In this document: one piece after another, positions 1-11,802 of the stretch | Layout: every line of letters begins with the position of its first letter | Position numbering within the stretch: the stretch's first letter is position 1 | Assembly (NCBI GenBank): GCA_001972305.1 | Contig: BDDD01001957.1 | Coordinates: forward strand, 372,001-436,000 | Origin: Cephalotus follicularis | Lineage: Eukaryota; Streptophyta; Magnoliopsida; Oxalidales; Cephalotaceae | Reading direction: 5' to 3' | DNA: 64,000 bases | Translations under genes and position numbers: made by a program | The notes under the pieces: generated by a model | What the model was told of the DNA's origin: nothing | What the model saw: the letters and a program-made list of their open reading frames with translations, nothing else | Databases searched by the model: none

Positions 1-1415
1 ACATATTTAATTGCAGAGAGCTGTTTGATCTGAAGAAGATGGTCAAGAACAAAGCTCATGTAGAAGGGTCGATCGCCGAGGCATACATCGTTCGCGAGTT
101 GACAACGTTTTGTTCGTATTATTTCGAACCTAATGTCCCGACGAGGCTAAATAGACCAGAGAGAAATTGGGATAGGGGCGCCATTGCTAGTAACGGATTG
201 CTATCCATGTTTACTCATCTCGGTAAAGCAATGGGCTAGACAGAGAACAGACATATGACAGACCAAGAATACGAGGCTGCATATTTGTACACCCTTATGA
301 ACTGCGATGAAGTCAGCCCTCTAGTTGAGTAAGTACACATATATATTGTAATAAGTTTATACTCTATTTATACGAATTGTGAAATTTGAACGTATCTCAC
401 TTATATTCTTTGTTGTAGTGAGTACGAACAACTAGTCATGGAATTAAACCCTAGCATTGCCCCCAAACAAATAGAAGAAGAACGCAATGCACACTTTGTG
501 AAATGGTTTCAAAGCTGTGTAAGTAATGCTAGAATATGTCTACAAGGCGTTTGTAAGTTTCACGATTTTTAATTGTTGATGTTGATTCTATGTTACGTGT
601 GTACATTGCACACTTAATAGGTTAAGAATGACAATGAAGTTGACGCCCATCTATGACATTTAGCAAGTGCACATGCAACAAAGGTGAGGTCGTGGAAGGG
701 GTACATCATCAACGGGTACAAGTTTCACACTAAAGATGCATCAAGGACCTCAACAACTCAAATTTGGGGTGTAATGATCAAGGGAAGCACTTGGAATGAT
801 AGTTGTAGTGACTTCTACAGATCCTTGGTCGACGTTGTGGAGCTCGATTTCTACGAAAAAGACAACAAAGTTGTTTTATCTAAGTACGATTGGGTTGACA
901 CTTCGGAGAGAGGTACCAGAGTGGATGAGTTTGGGATTGTTCGTTTGAACCCAGAAAAGGCACTCCCCACATACGAGCCGTTGATGCTAGCAAGTCAAGC
1001 TGTACAGGTGTTCTTCGCAGCCAGCGTGTCCAACGATCGTAGGTACAAAGGGTGGGTTACTGTGATAAAAACGAAACACAGAAATGCCTACAACCTTCCT
1101 GATTATGAAGAAGAAGATGACGACGCTTTTGGTATGGATATGACATTGCAAGAAGATGTCGCCACCGGTCCACTATGATCATTTGTAGGTGATTTAAGAC
1201 ATGAAAGTGAGGATTCCCTTCAAGGAGATGGGGAATGGGAGGAAGTAGTATTACCTCCAAATGTTGAAATAAGGGATCCTATGTCATACCACGACAATAC
1301 GGATGACGAGGAAGATGAATGGGAAGATGATCTTTATGAGATGGATGAGGAGGACGGAGTGATGGAATATGATTCTGATAGTCAAGACGACATGGATATT
1401 GATAGCATAGATTAA
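1..1415 (+). pseudogene. CACTA (En/Spm) TNPD-like transposase, 3' part, decayed
   Basis: C-terminal part of the large transposase of a plant CACTA DNA transposon; the 5' part lies outside the window. Residues from position 39 match the end of the DUF4218 region (AHVEGSIAEAY, FCSYYFEP), and the last exon matches DUF4216 (WKGYIINGYKFHT, ELDFY, YDWVD), followed by a very acidic tail ending at TAA 1413-1415. Three exons can be proposed: up to 328, 419-518 and from 621, with introns bounded by GTAAGT donors and AG acceptors; joining them keeps the frame. In-frame stops lie at 237-239 (TAG), 654-656 (TGA) and 1176-1178 (TGA); family context suggests CAG or CGA before mutation. The domain assignment is from memory of the family; exon borders are inferred. 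Confidence 0.82.
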
Positions 1416-1573
1416 ACTGTAAGTTAATAGTGTAGTATATGTAGTAAATACTGTTTGCAATAGTATTCATAATCTTCTAATTTGTTATGTTATGACATTG
1501 TTATTTCATAATATATAGTAGGACAACTGTATGTAGTCTGTATCGTTTTTAAATACCCTGAGTTCTTGCAGAT

Positions 1574-3192
1574 ATGCCTCATAGAGTCACGTGTTCCTCT
1601 ATTCTTGGAGATTCCACCATACCCTTCAGATCTTCGCTTCCCGAGACGGACTCCATGGAGTTAGACAGACGGGAGCAGGACACCGATGTTCCTAGTGCTA
1701 GTATGGAAATTTGTTATGTCACGATATTCTGTTTTTTGTATTGTCGAAGCTTTTTTTGTTATATATGTTTACAGTGAAACGTAACCATGATTTGAATTAG
1801 GTTCCCATCAGTGACGGATGAGGGGAGGTAGTAGGGGGCGGACTTGCCCCCGTAGGGGGTTGATTCTAGGCCTATTTGGCATATCAGTGCCAATGGGTAA
1901 GTAACTAGTAATTGAGTGCATTTTTTAAAAAGTGACCTATGATGTTGGTGCTAATATTTGTTTAATTGCAGGTGTTTTGAGGATATGGATGTAAAGAACA
2001 CTTTAGCGTACCTCATCAAGTGCAGAAAACTACTGCCACGGATCACGTGAAGACAGTGGCCTGATTCAGAGACGGAACTACTGTGGGAGAAGCTACTGGT
2101 GAGTGAAACTGTTGCAGTTAACAATCAATATTATTTAGGATTTTTTTAACCTCGTTGTTTGACACTGATGTTTTGTAGGACTACTTCCAATTTCTTCCAT
2201 CTGATGCACACAACAAGCTTCCATTCTACAGTTACGTGCAGGAGAATTACCCGAAGTGGATGCGTAACTTTAGAAGGAATGCAATGAGGGGCACTGGTGT
2301 GCAGCAGATGAGCCCTGAGTGCATGAAGCATGGCCCTATAGAGATACCACGGCCAGTATGGGATGAAATGGTGAACAAGTGGATGTCCGAGGAATTTCAG
2401 GGGCAGGCAAGAACAAATACCGCCAATAGGACGAACGAAGCACACACCACCTACACTGGCGGTAGTCACACGATGGAGAGACAGTTTCAGATTGGGGTAA
2501 GTAATAAACTTCATTTGTAATTATGGTGACAAACCTGATTTGTGTTTGAAACTTATTCAAGATAGAATTTGACTTGCAGGAGTCGATGGGGAAAGAGTTT
2601 ATGGATGTATTTTACGACACACATCGAAAGGCGGGAGATGATACTCTTCCACCTCCTATTGTAGTGGAGAGGTTGGTGAGTCACAAACTGTAATGAATAT
2701 GTTAATTACCGTTTATATGTCAATCATTTAACTGATTAATCTTGTATTTCTTTGTACGAGAAGTACCAGTCTGCTGTCGGGGCGGATAATGGGGAGGGAT
2801 CCAACCGTACTAGAAAGGCGGCTTTCGACATTTTGGCATGGACAGAGGTGACTGGAGGTCTGCGGAAGGGCGCGATCCGTGGATTAGGGAACTATATTAC
2901 TTCCACGAAGACGCTACCACAAGAACTTCGAGGTACTCAATCGGGAGTGGGAAGTCAAAGTCGCCCATTCTGTTCACAACCAACACAGGCCAGACCAGGG
3001 CAGGACGGAGGCTCGTACATGCAACAACAGATGGACCGGATGGAGTCGACGTTGCAGTCTTTGATGGCTCAAATTTCACCGTACATTGGGTCTCGGTCCA
3101 CACACGCACCATCTGATCAGAGTTTGCCACAGACTCGGCACCCCCCCTTCGAGGCAACCCTAGACTCAGACGATAGTGATGACGAGTCGTAG
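1574..3192 (+). pseudogene. CACTA-associated second gene (plant transposase Ptta/En/Spm, Transposase_24-like)
   Basis: Second gene of the same CACTA element, same strand. Recognisable pieces are an exon about 1972-2100 (DVKNTLAYLIKCRKLLPR), 2179-2495 (YPKWMRNFRRNAMR, then SPECMKHGP), 2580-2675 and about 2761-3192 (KYQSAVGADNGEGSNRTRKA, then a Gln/Ser-rich and Asp-rich C terminus, stop TAG 3190-3192). GTAAGT or GTGAGT donors and TTGCAG or similar acceptors separate them. This resembles the plant transposase family PF03004. A TGA at 2048-2050 breaks the frame where an Arg CGA is likely. The first exon is uncertain: ATG 1574 opens a short frame and ATG 1818 opens a Gly/Arg-rich stretch, but neither joins the next exon cleanly. 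Confidence 0.7.
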
Positions 3193-3350
3193 TTTGTTTA
3201 GTTTGACACATTTTAAAACTGATTGTAAACTATTACACTTTTTATATATATGCTATAAAACTTGTTTACAGTGTTCTGTTAGTTTACTGTGAATGAAATG
3301 TGACGTTTATTAGTTATAGATGATGGAGTGAATTTCACAATTATGAAATA

Positions 3351-3570
3351 TAAACTGTTGTTGTGGCTGCTGCTGAAATGAATTGCAGGTTTTGCTTGGA
3401 GGTTAGGGAATGAATGTTGGTGATAGTTCCACCAGCATGATCTGCAGAATGGCAAGGGCATAAACTGTTGTTGTGGCTGCTGCTGAAATGAATTGCAGGT
3501 TTTGCTTGGAGATTAGAGAATGAATGTTGTTGATAGTTCCACCAGCATGATCTGCAGAATGGCGAGGGCA
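3351..3570. repeat. Tandem duplication, 2 x 110 bp, in CACTA 3' subterminal DNA
   Basis: Two adjacent 110-bp units (3351-3460 and 3461-3570), differing at only a few bases, follow the second CACTA gene. Just after them GCGAGG occurs three times within about 35 bp (3563-3590). Short subterminal repeats are typical of CACTA ends, but no terminal TAGTG is visible before the neighbouring LTR begins at 3595, so the element end is probably lost. Confidence 0.85.
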
Positions 3571-3594
3571 TCGCGAGGACATAGCGAGGGTAAT

Positions 3595-5468
3595 TGTAAC
3601 ACCCCCGATTCGGCGGGAGTCGTTACGGTTCCTAATCCGAGACTAAGCATAACCTATCATATAACATGATTTTATTCCTTTTATCATATTATTAATTCAT
3701 CTTTTATTCAAATTGCGTGATGGTCTAAAACTTAATATTCAAAATCTAAGACATTGTCTAAGACTTTATTCATAATATGAAAACTTAAACGTAAACCAAA
3801 AACTGAAATATAATCCAAGGTCATAAACTGCAAGACATAATATTGTTCAAATAGGGGGTCCTAACATGACCATAAAATAACTAAGCATAAACGGTTCCAT
3901 CTCCTAAGTGATCCTTATCATAGGTGACATCTCCCTCATCACACATTGCCCGGATGCTGTCCCAGAATACCTGCCACATGGAAACAAAAACGCGGCTGAG
4001 CAAACCTCAGTACGGATATAGAATCATAAAACATAAAATGATAATTTAAAAGATAGAAAATACCTGAATCTTTAAATATCATATACCTTATGCATAAAAT
4101 AATTTAATACGATTGTCAAAAGCAAAGATAAGTAGTCATACAATCAATTAAAAACGAATATCAAATTTTAAAAGCGTTATTCAATTTCAAAACATATCCC
4201 ACGTTCAAAATCCCAAAACACAATCAAAACGAAAAACAAACAGTATCCATATTAAACGTTCAAATTACTTTAACGTCAGCCAAGTTAAAGATTTTAAAAA
4301 TAAAAATAAAAACCTATCCGATTCAAAATGAAAAACAAACAAACAGAGACTTATCCGATTTCCAAAATCTCATTACCGAGATCCAAAGTGCATACACATA
4401 TGCAAAGGTGCAAGGGGTTTGCAAGGCCCACATGCCAAACGGAAGGGCGTGTACGGCACTACACAATCAATCCCCAAAATCCGAATCCATAACATAACAA
4501 AAACTAGAGTATACCCATACGCCTCTATCACAAAATCGGATCCATAAGTCCACCTCATGGGACTTATTCAAAACAAAGAGAGACGCCGTAGTCGAATCAC
4601 ACTGCTACGGAAGTGTCACGTCCCCGTGCCAGGCCCACGACGTGCCTATGGTACCTCCATAGGTAGGAAATATCTCTGTGTATATCTTTATTTCAAGAAC
4701 ATTGTTTTATTTCTAAAAAAGATTTAAAATGTAAAGACGCTTTCTAAACATTTTCTGGACATAGCAAAATCATTACCTAACATCAACTCATTTATTTTCC
4801 ACTATAAAGAGATGATCATTTCATATTATGTCGTGGCGTATCTTAGCATAAAAATATAATTAGGAACGTTTAATTTCATAAAACGTCAAACCCCAATTTA
4901 TTTTACGAAACATATCATAAAACATAATCAAGTTCATAAAACAAGAGGAATCACATTTGAATTCATTTCAGTAAAACCAACGAAATAAGTTGATAACGAA
5001 GAATACGTACATTTTCACAAAAACATATAAATGATTTATTTTTATAAAATCACCAGAGCGTATCAAGGAACGAAGATCCGTACGTTATTCATAAAAATAT
5101 AAAACTGAATTTATTCAGACAAAACCAAAGGAGATACCGAAGAACGAAAAGAATCCGTATGTTATTCATAAGGTAAAATTAACATTTCTACTCTAATAAA
5201 ATCAATAGGAGCGCCAAAGAAAGAATGATCCGTACTAAAAACATATTTGAATTCGTTTTAATAAAACCGATGGAATAAGCCAAAAATGAAGAATCGGTAC
5301 ATTTTCATAAAAATATATAACTGATTTATTTTAATAAAATCATCAGAGTATATCAAGGAACGAAAAATCCGTACATTATTCATAAAGTAAAACTATATTT
5401 TTATTTAATACAGTAAAACCAATAGGAGGGTATCAAGGAACGAAAAATCCGTACCTTAAGCGATCACA
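3595..5468 (-). mobile_element. LTR family D, 3' portion (fragment)
   Basis: Begins TGTAACACCCCC and is the reverse complement of the 3' part of the LTR at 34816-37800. The clearest block is around 4540-4680 (city of CCATAGG, GTGTCACGTCCC, CTACGGAAGTG), which recurs inverted at about 36740-36850. No coding. It ends abruptly at 5468, where GypA LTR sequence starts. It contains repeated blocks with the sense AAGGAACGAAAAATCCGTAC at about 5050-5460. Which internal region it once bounded cannot be seen. Confidence 0.7.
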
Positions 5469-6498
5469 AACATGTCAAAACCCCTACCTCAATTGCTATC
5501 ACGAAATCAAATTGAATTGATTTCTCTCTTTATGCTCCAAGTAATTTAACCTCTGACTCAAACTCCCAATTGGCAGTAATTACTCTTATGGTTACATGTT
5601 TATAGGTTTAGATATCAAAACAAATAAGTTTAACTAGTTATCTAACCATGATAACAACAAAATCGGAACCAGAAGCTTACAATCAATTTTTCTAAGTTCC
5701 ATTTTCCATTTCCTAACTAAATCTAAATTTCAATCTCCAATTTCCAGGCTTATTATTGATGATCATGTTTAATCAGTAGGGTTAAAGAACGAACATGCTA
5801 CTGTTTAACTATAACTTCAATAATAACAGAACTTGGAGCTTACCAGGAAATCAAAGCTTCAACTCCTCCTTTGAACTCCAATCCTTCAACATGCACCCAA
5901 GAATTTCTCCAGCAAGAGTTCCTCTATCCTCAGTGTTTCTAACTCTCTAATCACTCATGCAGCCTCTTTTTATAAGGGAAATTCAATCCCGTTTCAGTCG
6001 TTACTCTTGTTTCCACATTTTCTCTTCTCTCTCTCACATGCATCTCTTCTTTCAATCTCTTTCTCGCTTTTCTGCTGTGACTACATGTTTGCAGGTGTGC
6101 AGGTCTTGCAAAATGAATAGAGAACATGCAAGACACCACTCTTGCATGTTGTACACCTTGTAGCACGCATCTGTCAAGCAAGACACTTTTAGGCTGCCCC
6201 TGCTCTATTCTTACACGCCATGCACAGAGACCTGTCTGTGCCAGACCAGTCGACTGTTGTCCTGTGGCAGTCGACTGCCACTCTTGAATCAAAGCAATCG
6301 GCTGTTACCTGTGACAGTCGGCTGTTTGAGGCTGGTTTTGGTTTGTTAAGTGTATTTCACCATATTTGGATTTTAAATCAACTCCAACAATTCGACAACC
6401 CCAATTTATATAGTAATTGGATATTAAAACTCAATACAATGCATATTCTATTCATCATTGGGTACAATATACATTAATTAAAATTTGTGGTTATTACA
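5469..6498 (-). mobile_element. GypA 3' LTR, truncated
   Basis: Matches 24088-25116 (the 5' LTR of the same element) almost throughout, from AAACATGTCAAAACCCC to GGTTATTACA. Only about 1.03 kb of a 2.57-kb LTR is present; the distal end is replaced by LTR D. On the minus strand it starts TGTAATAACCAC at 6498, directly after the polypurine tract. It holds a four-unit CAGTCGACTG-type array at 6247-6325. Confidence 0.82.
6247..6325. repeat. GTCGAC-core palindrome array, GypA 3' LTR
   Basis: Four decamers of the CAGTCGACTG type start at 6247, 6268, 6295 and 6315 (steps 21, 27 and 20). The first two have the complete GTCGAC core; the last two read AATCGGCTG or AGTCGGCTG. The same four-unit layout occurs in the 5' LTR at 24864-24942. 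Confidence 0.9.
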
Positions 6499-6515
6499 TT
6501 CCCCCCTCCTTAAAG
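6499..6515 (-). other. GypA polypurine tract
   Basis: On the minus strand this reads CTTTAAGGAGGGGGGAA immediately before the TGTAATAACC start of the 3' LTR. That is the expected place and composition for the plus-strand primer of a Ty3/gypsy element. Confidence 0.85.
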
Positions 6516-6539
6516 AAAATTCATCCCCGAATTTAGCCT

Positions 6540-7928
6540 TTACATTCTGAACAAGTGAGGAAATGTCTCCATCATTCTGTCTTCACGCTCCCACGTAGCT
6601 TCCTCTGCTCCGTGAAAACACCACAGTACTCTTACCATAGGAATAGTCTTATTCCTCAGCACCTTCTCCATCCGATCCACGATCCTTGTCGGCCTCTCTT
6701 CATAAGACAATTTATTACTGATGAATCTAGGGTTGCAGCTCAATATGTGAGATGGGTTGGGCACATATTTTCGTAACATGGAAACATGAAATACGTTATG
6801 CATACCCGACAAACTAGGCGGTAGTGCAATCTGATATGCCACATCCCCCACTCTTTCCAGTATCTCATAAGGTCCAATATACCTTGGAGCCAACTTCCCC
6901 TTGAGGCGAAAACGGTGTATCCCTTTCGAAGGCGAGATCTTCAGGAAAACATGATCTCCCTTCTCGAATTCTAGCTTCCTTCTCTTTATGTTGGCGTAAC
7001 TCTTCTGCCAACTCTGTGCATCTAGCAACCTCTTCTTGATCACTTCCACTTTATCTGCGGTCTCTTGTACAAAGTCGGCCCCCAGCACTTGTCTCTCACC
7101 CACTTCATCTCAGCAAATAGGCGATCTGCCTTTTCTCCCATACAAGGCTTCGTAGGGAGCCATTCCAATGCTGGTGTGATAGCTGTTGTTGTAGGAGAAC
7201 TCAATCAGTGACAGATGATCCTCCCAACTCCCAACGAAATCAATCATACAAGCCCGCAACATATCTTCCAGAGTCTGAATGGTACGGTCAGACTGTCCGT
7301 CGGTCTGTGGGTGGAACGCAGTGCTGAAGTTCAATGCTATTCCCATCGCTGCTTGGAACTTCTTCCAGAACCTCAAAGTGAATCTAGTATCACGGTCACA
7401 AACAAATACTGACCGGTACTCCATGCAATTTCACTATCTCCCGAATATACAATCGAGCCAACTTCTCGATAGAATACGTCATGTTCATTGGAAAAAAGTG
7501 AGAAGACTTAGTGAGTCTGTCCACTACAACCCACACTGCTTCATGTTGATTCTGTGACCTCGGCAATCCCGACACGAAGTCCATGGGCACATGCTCCCAT
7601 TTCCACTCAACTACTGGTAACGATTGTAATAGTCCTGTAGGTTTCTAATGTTCAGCCTTCACTCTCTAGCAGGTCAAACATCTTGCTACGTATTCGGTAC
7701 TCTCTCTTTTCATACAACTCCACCAATAGTTCTTTTTCAGGTCATGCCACATCTTGGAACTTCCAAGGTGAACACTGTATTTTGACTTGTGGGCTTGCTG
7801 CAATAGCTCATCCCTGATGCTCTCGTCATCTGGAACACATATCCTTCCTCGGAACCTCAATATACCATCGGTAGGGATGGAGAATTCAGAATCAGTGTCT
7901 AGGTTCTCACGAATACTCCATAACTCAG
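6540..7928 (-). pseudogene. GypA polyprotein, integrase and chromodomain-like C terminus (second half)
   Basis: Continues the GypA polyprotein after the GypB insertion. In order from 7928: the end of the RNase H to integrase linker, the H2C2 zinc-binding region of integrase (HKSKYSVHLGSSKMWHDLKK, then CLTC), the integrase core (MDFVSGLP, CDRDTRF, HPQTDGQSDRTIQTLE), a GPY-like region (YIGPYEILERVG, HNVFHVSMLRKYV) and a tail like the Del/Tekay chromodomain (VDRMEKVLRNK, ATWEREDRM) ending at 6540. Breaks: TAG at 7666-7668, a one-base frameshift near 7410, and TGA at 7110-7112 in place of a Trp codon. The catalytic Glu position reads Asp (SDRT, codon 7287-7289). A chromovirus; the Tekay clade is inferred. 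Confidence 0.88.
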
Positions 7929-9430
7929 TGTAACACCTCGCGCCCGCAGGGCGGACACATGGCATTACACTCAATCCAAAATACAATACAATGGTCGGGA
8001 CTAGCAATATAAAAATGCGGAAAAACTTAAAACTTTTCAATATATATCAGTTACGGAAGGTACAATACACTAATCCATACATACGATACAAATCCTTTAC
8101 AATACAAGTCTTTTCAATACATTAACAATCTTTCAATACAATATCTCCATACAATACATTCCAATTTCCACTACAAAGTCTCACAACTAGCTCTACGGTT
8201 TCTAGATTGATCAGGTCTGGAACTCATAGATCTTCCAGCCTATGACTGGGTCAATACGGTCTCGATGAGCTACAACCGAGGGAGCTACTGATACCGTTAG
8301 GGAGCTACGGCCTCAAGGGAGCATCAATCGACAATCAATCGGTACCGCTCGTTAGCGGGTTAATACAATACAATAAGTGAAACGATCGGCGGAATAGGCA
8401 GACAGAGTCAACGCCCTCACATGCCGACACGAATCATAAGGTCGCTCCATAGGATCCATACAATACAATCAATCAATCAATCGAGTCAATACAATATTGG
8501 GTAAAGTCAATAAGTGGTGGTGTCTAATGGAGAAATGGGAACGTGCGTCCATCGTACCGACTTAGGCTCGCAACAACACTCACGACTCAAGCAATCGATC
8601 GATGTATCAATACAACGTCGAAGCAAAGCAATAAGTGGTGGTGCCTAATGGCGGGATGGGAACGTGCATCCATTTTACCGACTTAGAGTCACAGCAACAC
8701 TCACGACTCAAGCAATCAATCGGTCAGTGCAATCATTAAAACTGTTTTCAAACACTTGAACACCTCATGTGAGGCCCCGGTCAAGCGGCGATGTGAAAAG
8801 AAGTAGAAAACTAGCTTTAAAACAGTTAAAACTCCTTTCAGTACATTAGGCGTCGATGTATTTAATGAAAGACGTCGACTCCTCTTTAAAATGGAGGAAA
8901 GATGTCGATGTCTTTAGAAAGACGTCGATGTCTTTCCTTGTTCATGTAGAGAATTGGCCAAAGACGTCGACGTCCTTTAAACAGTAGGCAATTCAGTAAA
9001 GAAGTCCTACCTATCACTGAAGCTTCAAAAGTTGAGCTAACGATCGATCAATCGGCTGAAAACGCCCAAATCCTCTACTTTCTTGTTCAATCAGTAAGCC
9101 ACCACTTGTAATCACTGTCCTTGTCGATGGGGATGCAATTCCGGCTGCAAGGGAGGAAGATGGAGGCTCCAGCTAGAGAGAGAGAGGGAGAAGGATAGAG
9201 AGAGAAGATGAAATGTGAATAATGAGAGAAAGAGAAAGAATTGACTTAAGTAGTCGATTCGATCAACTCTCCGAATCTCGGCCCAAAATCCCGACTATAC
9301 ATGCATATAACCAATACAATATCAATAGGTATAAGAATACCTCAATACAATACGGTTTAGTAAGGTCCAATACGGTACAATACGGTACGATGTATGCATG
9401 AACAGTACCAAAGGGAATTCGGTCGTCACA
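7929..9430 (-). mobile_element. GypB 3' LTR (internally deleted)
   Basis: TG...CA bounded (TGTAACACCTCG at the left, GTCGTCACA at the right) and matches the other GypB LTR at 16830-19253, but is 1502 against 2424 bp. Two blocks present in the partner, about 17097-17567 and 18348-18803, are missing here. A target duplication flanks the element: CTCAG at 7924-7928 and CTTAG at 19254-19258 (one mismatch). It contains a 121-bp tandem duplication (TAAGTGGTGG at 8511 and 8632) and remnants of the GTCGAC array at about 8855-8970. Confidence 0.92.
8855..8975. repeat. GTCGAC-core array in GypB 3' LTR
   Basis: Motifs of the AGACGTCGACGTCT type (GCGTCGATG, ACGTCGACTC, AGATGTCGATG, ACGTCGATG, ACGTCGACG) recur at steps near 20-22 bp and about 42 bp. 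The array is cut short compared with the right LTR because the deletion starts immediately after its last unit (GACGTCCTTT). Confidence 0.8.
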
Positions 9431-9447
9431 TTCTCCCCTCCTTAAAA
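9431..9447 (-). other. GypB polypurine tract
   Basis: Reads TTTTAAGGAGGGGAGAA on the minus strand, directly upstream of the GypB 3' LTR. Same position and nearly the same sequence as the GypA tract, consistent with two members of one chromovirus group. Confidence 0.83.
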
Positions 9448-9483
9448 GAATCCGGTCCCCAGATTCATCGGTCAAATGATCAA

Positions 9484-10671
9484 TCAATCGGATAGGAAAG
9501 GATATGTCTCTCTCATATTGTCCTCGCGCTCCCAGGTGCGCTCCAAAGAACCATGATACTGCCATAGAACACTGACCAAAGGGATTGTATTGTTCCTCAA
9601 TACTCTGATCTATCGGTCAATAATCTGTATCGGAGTCTCTGTAAACTATAAGTCAGGTTCCAATTGAATCTGACCATACTTAATGATGTGTGAACTATCT
9701 CGAACATATCTCCTCAACTGAGAAACATGGAACACATCGTGCACTCCCGACAATGCTGGACGCAAGGCAAGCCTGTAAGCAAGTCGGCCAATCCGATCCA
9801 ATACCTCGAAAGGTCCAATAAAACGAGGCGAAAGCTTTCCTTTCTTCCCGAATCTCATGACTCCTTTAGTAGGCGACACTTTGAGGAAAACATGGTCACC
9901 AACACTAAACTCCAAGCCTCTGCGATGATCATCCGCATAGCTTTTCTGTCTACTCTGTGCAACAATTAGTCGGTCTCTTATCAATTTCACTTTCTCTGCG
10001 GTAATCTGTACAATCTCTGGCCCCAAGATACTCTTTTCACCGACCTGATCCCAACAAACTAGTGATCGGCACTTCCTACCATATAGGGCTTCATAGGGAG
10101 CCATCTGTATGCTCTTGTGATAACTTTTGTTATATGAGAACTCAATCAAATGCAAGTAGTCATCCCAACTACCTCCAAAGTCGAGCACGCATGCTCGAAG
10201 CATGTCCTCCAATGTCTGAATGGTCCTTTCGGACAAACCATCTCTTTGGGGATGAAAAGCAGTGTTGAAACTCAATTCTGTACCCATTGCTACCTGTAAC
10301 TTCCTCCAAAACCCGGAAGTGAAGCGAGAGTCTCGATCTGAAACAATGCTGATAGGAGCTCCATGTGCTTTAACAACCTCTTTCATGAACAATTTGGACA
10401 ACTTCTCTCTAGAATAAGTCATCCGAATCGGTAAAAAGTGGGCCGACTTCGTGAGTCGATCGACCACAACCCAAATACCATCATGTCTGTCACGATTCAG
10501 AGGCAACCCAGACACGAAATCCATGGTAATATGTTCCCATTTCCACTCAGTGATGAGCAAAGGCTGAAGCAAGCCTGCCGGTCTCTGGTGCTCTGCCTTA
10601 ACTTGCTGATAGGTGAGGCATCTCGATACAAACTCAGCAATTTCTCTCTTCATGCCAATCCACCAATAGCT
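9484..10671 (-). pseudogene. GypB polyprotein, integrase and chromodomain-like C terminus
   Basis: Open from about 10653 to 9646 (335 codons). The integrase core has the DD35E layout: counting from the Met at 10653, D45 (MDFVSGL), D106 (SDRDSRF) and E142 (SERTIQ), all present. It continues with the Chromoviridae GPY-like module (FIGPFEVLDRIG) and HDVFHVSQLRRYV. After a stop at 9646-9648 the same frame runs on 54 codons with a chromodomain-like tail (IIDR, RTWERED, YPFL) to 9484, with one more stop inside. A one-base insertion near 10671 (ACTTAGC) separates it from the preceding zinc-binding region. The best preserved enzyme domain in GypB. Confidence 0.9.
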
Positions 10672-11747
10672 AAGTTTTTAGGTCACGATACATCTTCGTA
10701 CTCCCTGTATGGACAGAGAGACGAGATTTATGAGCTTGAGAAAGAAGCTCTTCCTTCAACTCGATATCGGCTGGAATGCAAATTCTGTTTCTGTATCTCA
10801 ATAACCCATCTGTAGAGAGAGAAAAATCGGGTTTTAATCCTTCATCAATAGCAGTAGCCACTTTTTGTAATTCAATATCAACTATCTGTGCATCTCTAAT
10901 CCGGTCAAGCAATGCAGGTTGCACCTGAATATGGGAAAGAGTCATACAAGATAGCTTGCGACTCAATGCATCTGCAACGACATTTGCTTTTCCAGGATGG
11001 TATTCAATGTCACAATCATAATCATTAAGAAGCTCAAACCACCTTCTCTATCTCATATTCAATTCCTTCTATGAAAAGAGATATCTCAAACTCTTATGAT
11101 TAGTGAAAACTGTAAACTTGGTCCCATAAAGGTAGTGGCGCCATTTTCCAAAAGCAAAGGCAATGGCCGCTAGCTCCAAGTCATGCACTGGGTAGTTTTC
11201 CTCATATGGTTTGATCTTCCTCGATGCATATGCAATCACTTTGCTGTGTTGCATAAGAACACAACCAAGCCCCTTTCCAGAAGCATCGGTGTAAACAACA
11301 AAGTCTTCGTTCCCGTCTGGTAAGGCTAGGACAGGAGCGAAAATCAATCTGTCTTTCAACTCTTGAAAACTTATTTCACAATCACTATCCCATATAAAGG
11401 CAGCGTTCTTCTGTGTCACTCTAGTCAACGGTGTCGCAATACGGGAAAATCCCTCAACAAACCGACGATAATACCCTACTAAACCCAAGAAGCTGTGAAC
11501 TTCGGAAGCATTCGTCGGTCATTTCCAATCTGTCACTGCCTCCACTTTCGATGGATCCACTGACAAACCGTCACCAGAAACAATATGCCCTAGAAAAGCA
11601 ACCTCTGATAGCCGAAACTCGCACTTGTCGAATTTGGCATACAGTCGGTGATCCCTCAAAGTTTGCAATACAATGTAGAGGTACTGGGCATGCTCCTCAT
11701 CGGTCCTGGAATGGACCAAGAGGTCGTCGATGAACACTACAATGAAC
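10670..11747 (-). pseudogene. GypB polyprotein, RT C-terminal part, RNase H and integrase zinc region
   Basis: Downstream of the nested insert the reverse transcriptase resumes with its FIDD catalytic motif (near 11737, [11 protein letters not shown]) and the LGHIVSGDG region, then the RNase H domain ([41 protein letters not shown]) and the linker LSRKLS up to HKSRLSVHTGS of the integrase zinc region. Stops: TGA 11519-11521 (after DW K), TAG 11069-11071 and TAG 11051-11053, where the conserved [14 protein letters not shown] pattern puts Gln; all fit C-to-T changes. Confidence 0.88.
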
Positions 11748-11751
11748 TGAT

Positions 11752-11802
11752 AAGCATAAAAATGTGTGATTTTAATGATATATTTATTATATTTTTATGC
11801 TT
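11752..11802. repeat. 12-bp inverted repeat at the LTR start
   Basis: AAGCATAAAAAT (11752-11763) is exactly inverted as ATTTTTATGCTT (11791-11802), starting four bases inside the LTR terminus. The pair recurs 921 bp later at 12673-12723. It would form a 12-bp stem with a 27-base AT-rich loop. Confidence 0.9.

Noticed and set aside
1057..1470. Minus-strand frames rich in His/Pro at the end of the first CACTA gene
   Set aside because: Antisense of the acidic Asp/Glu tail of the transposase.
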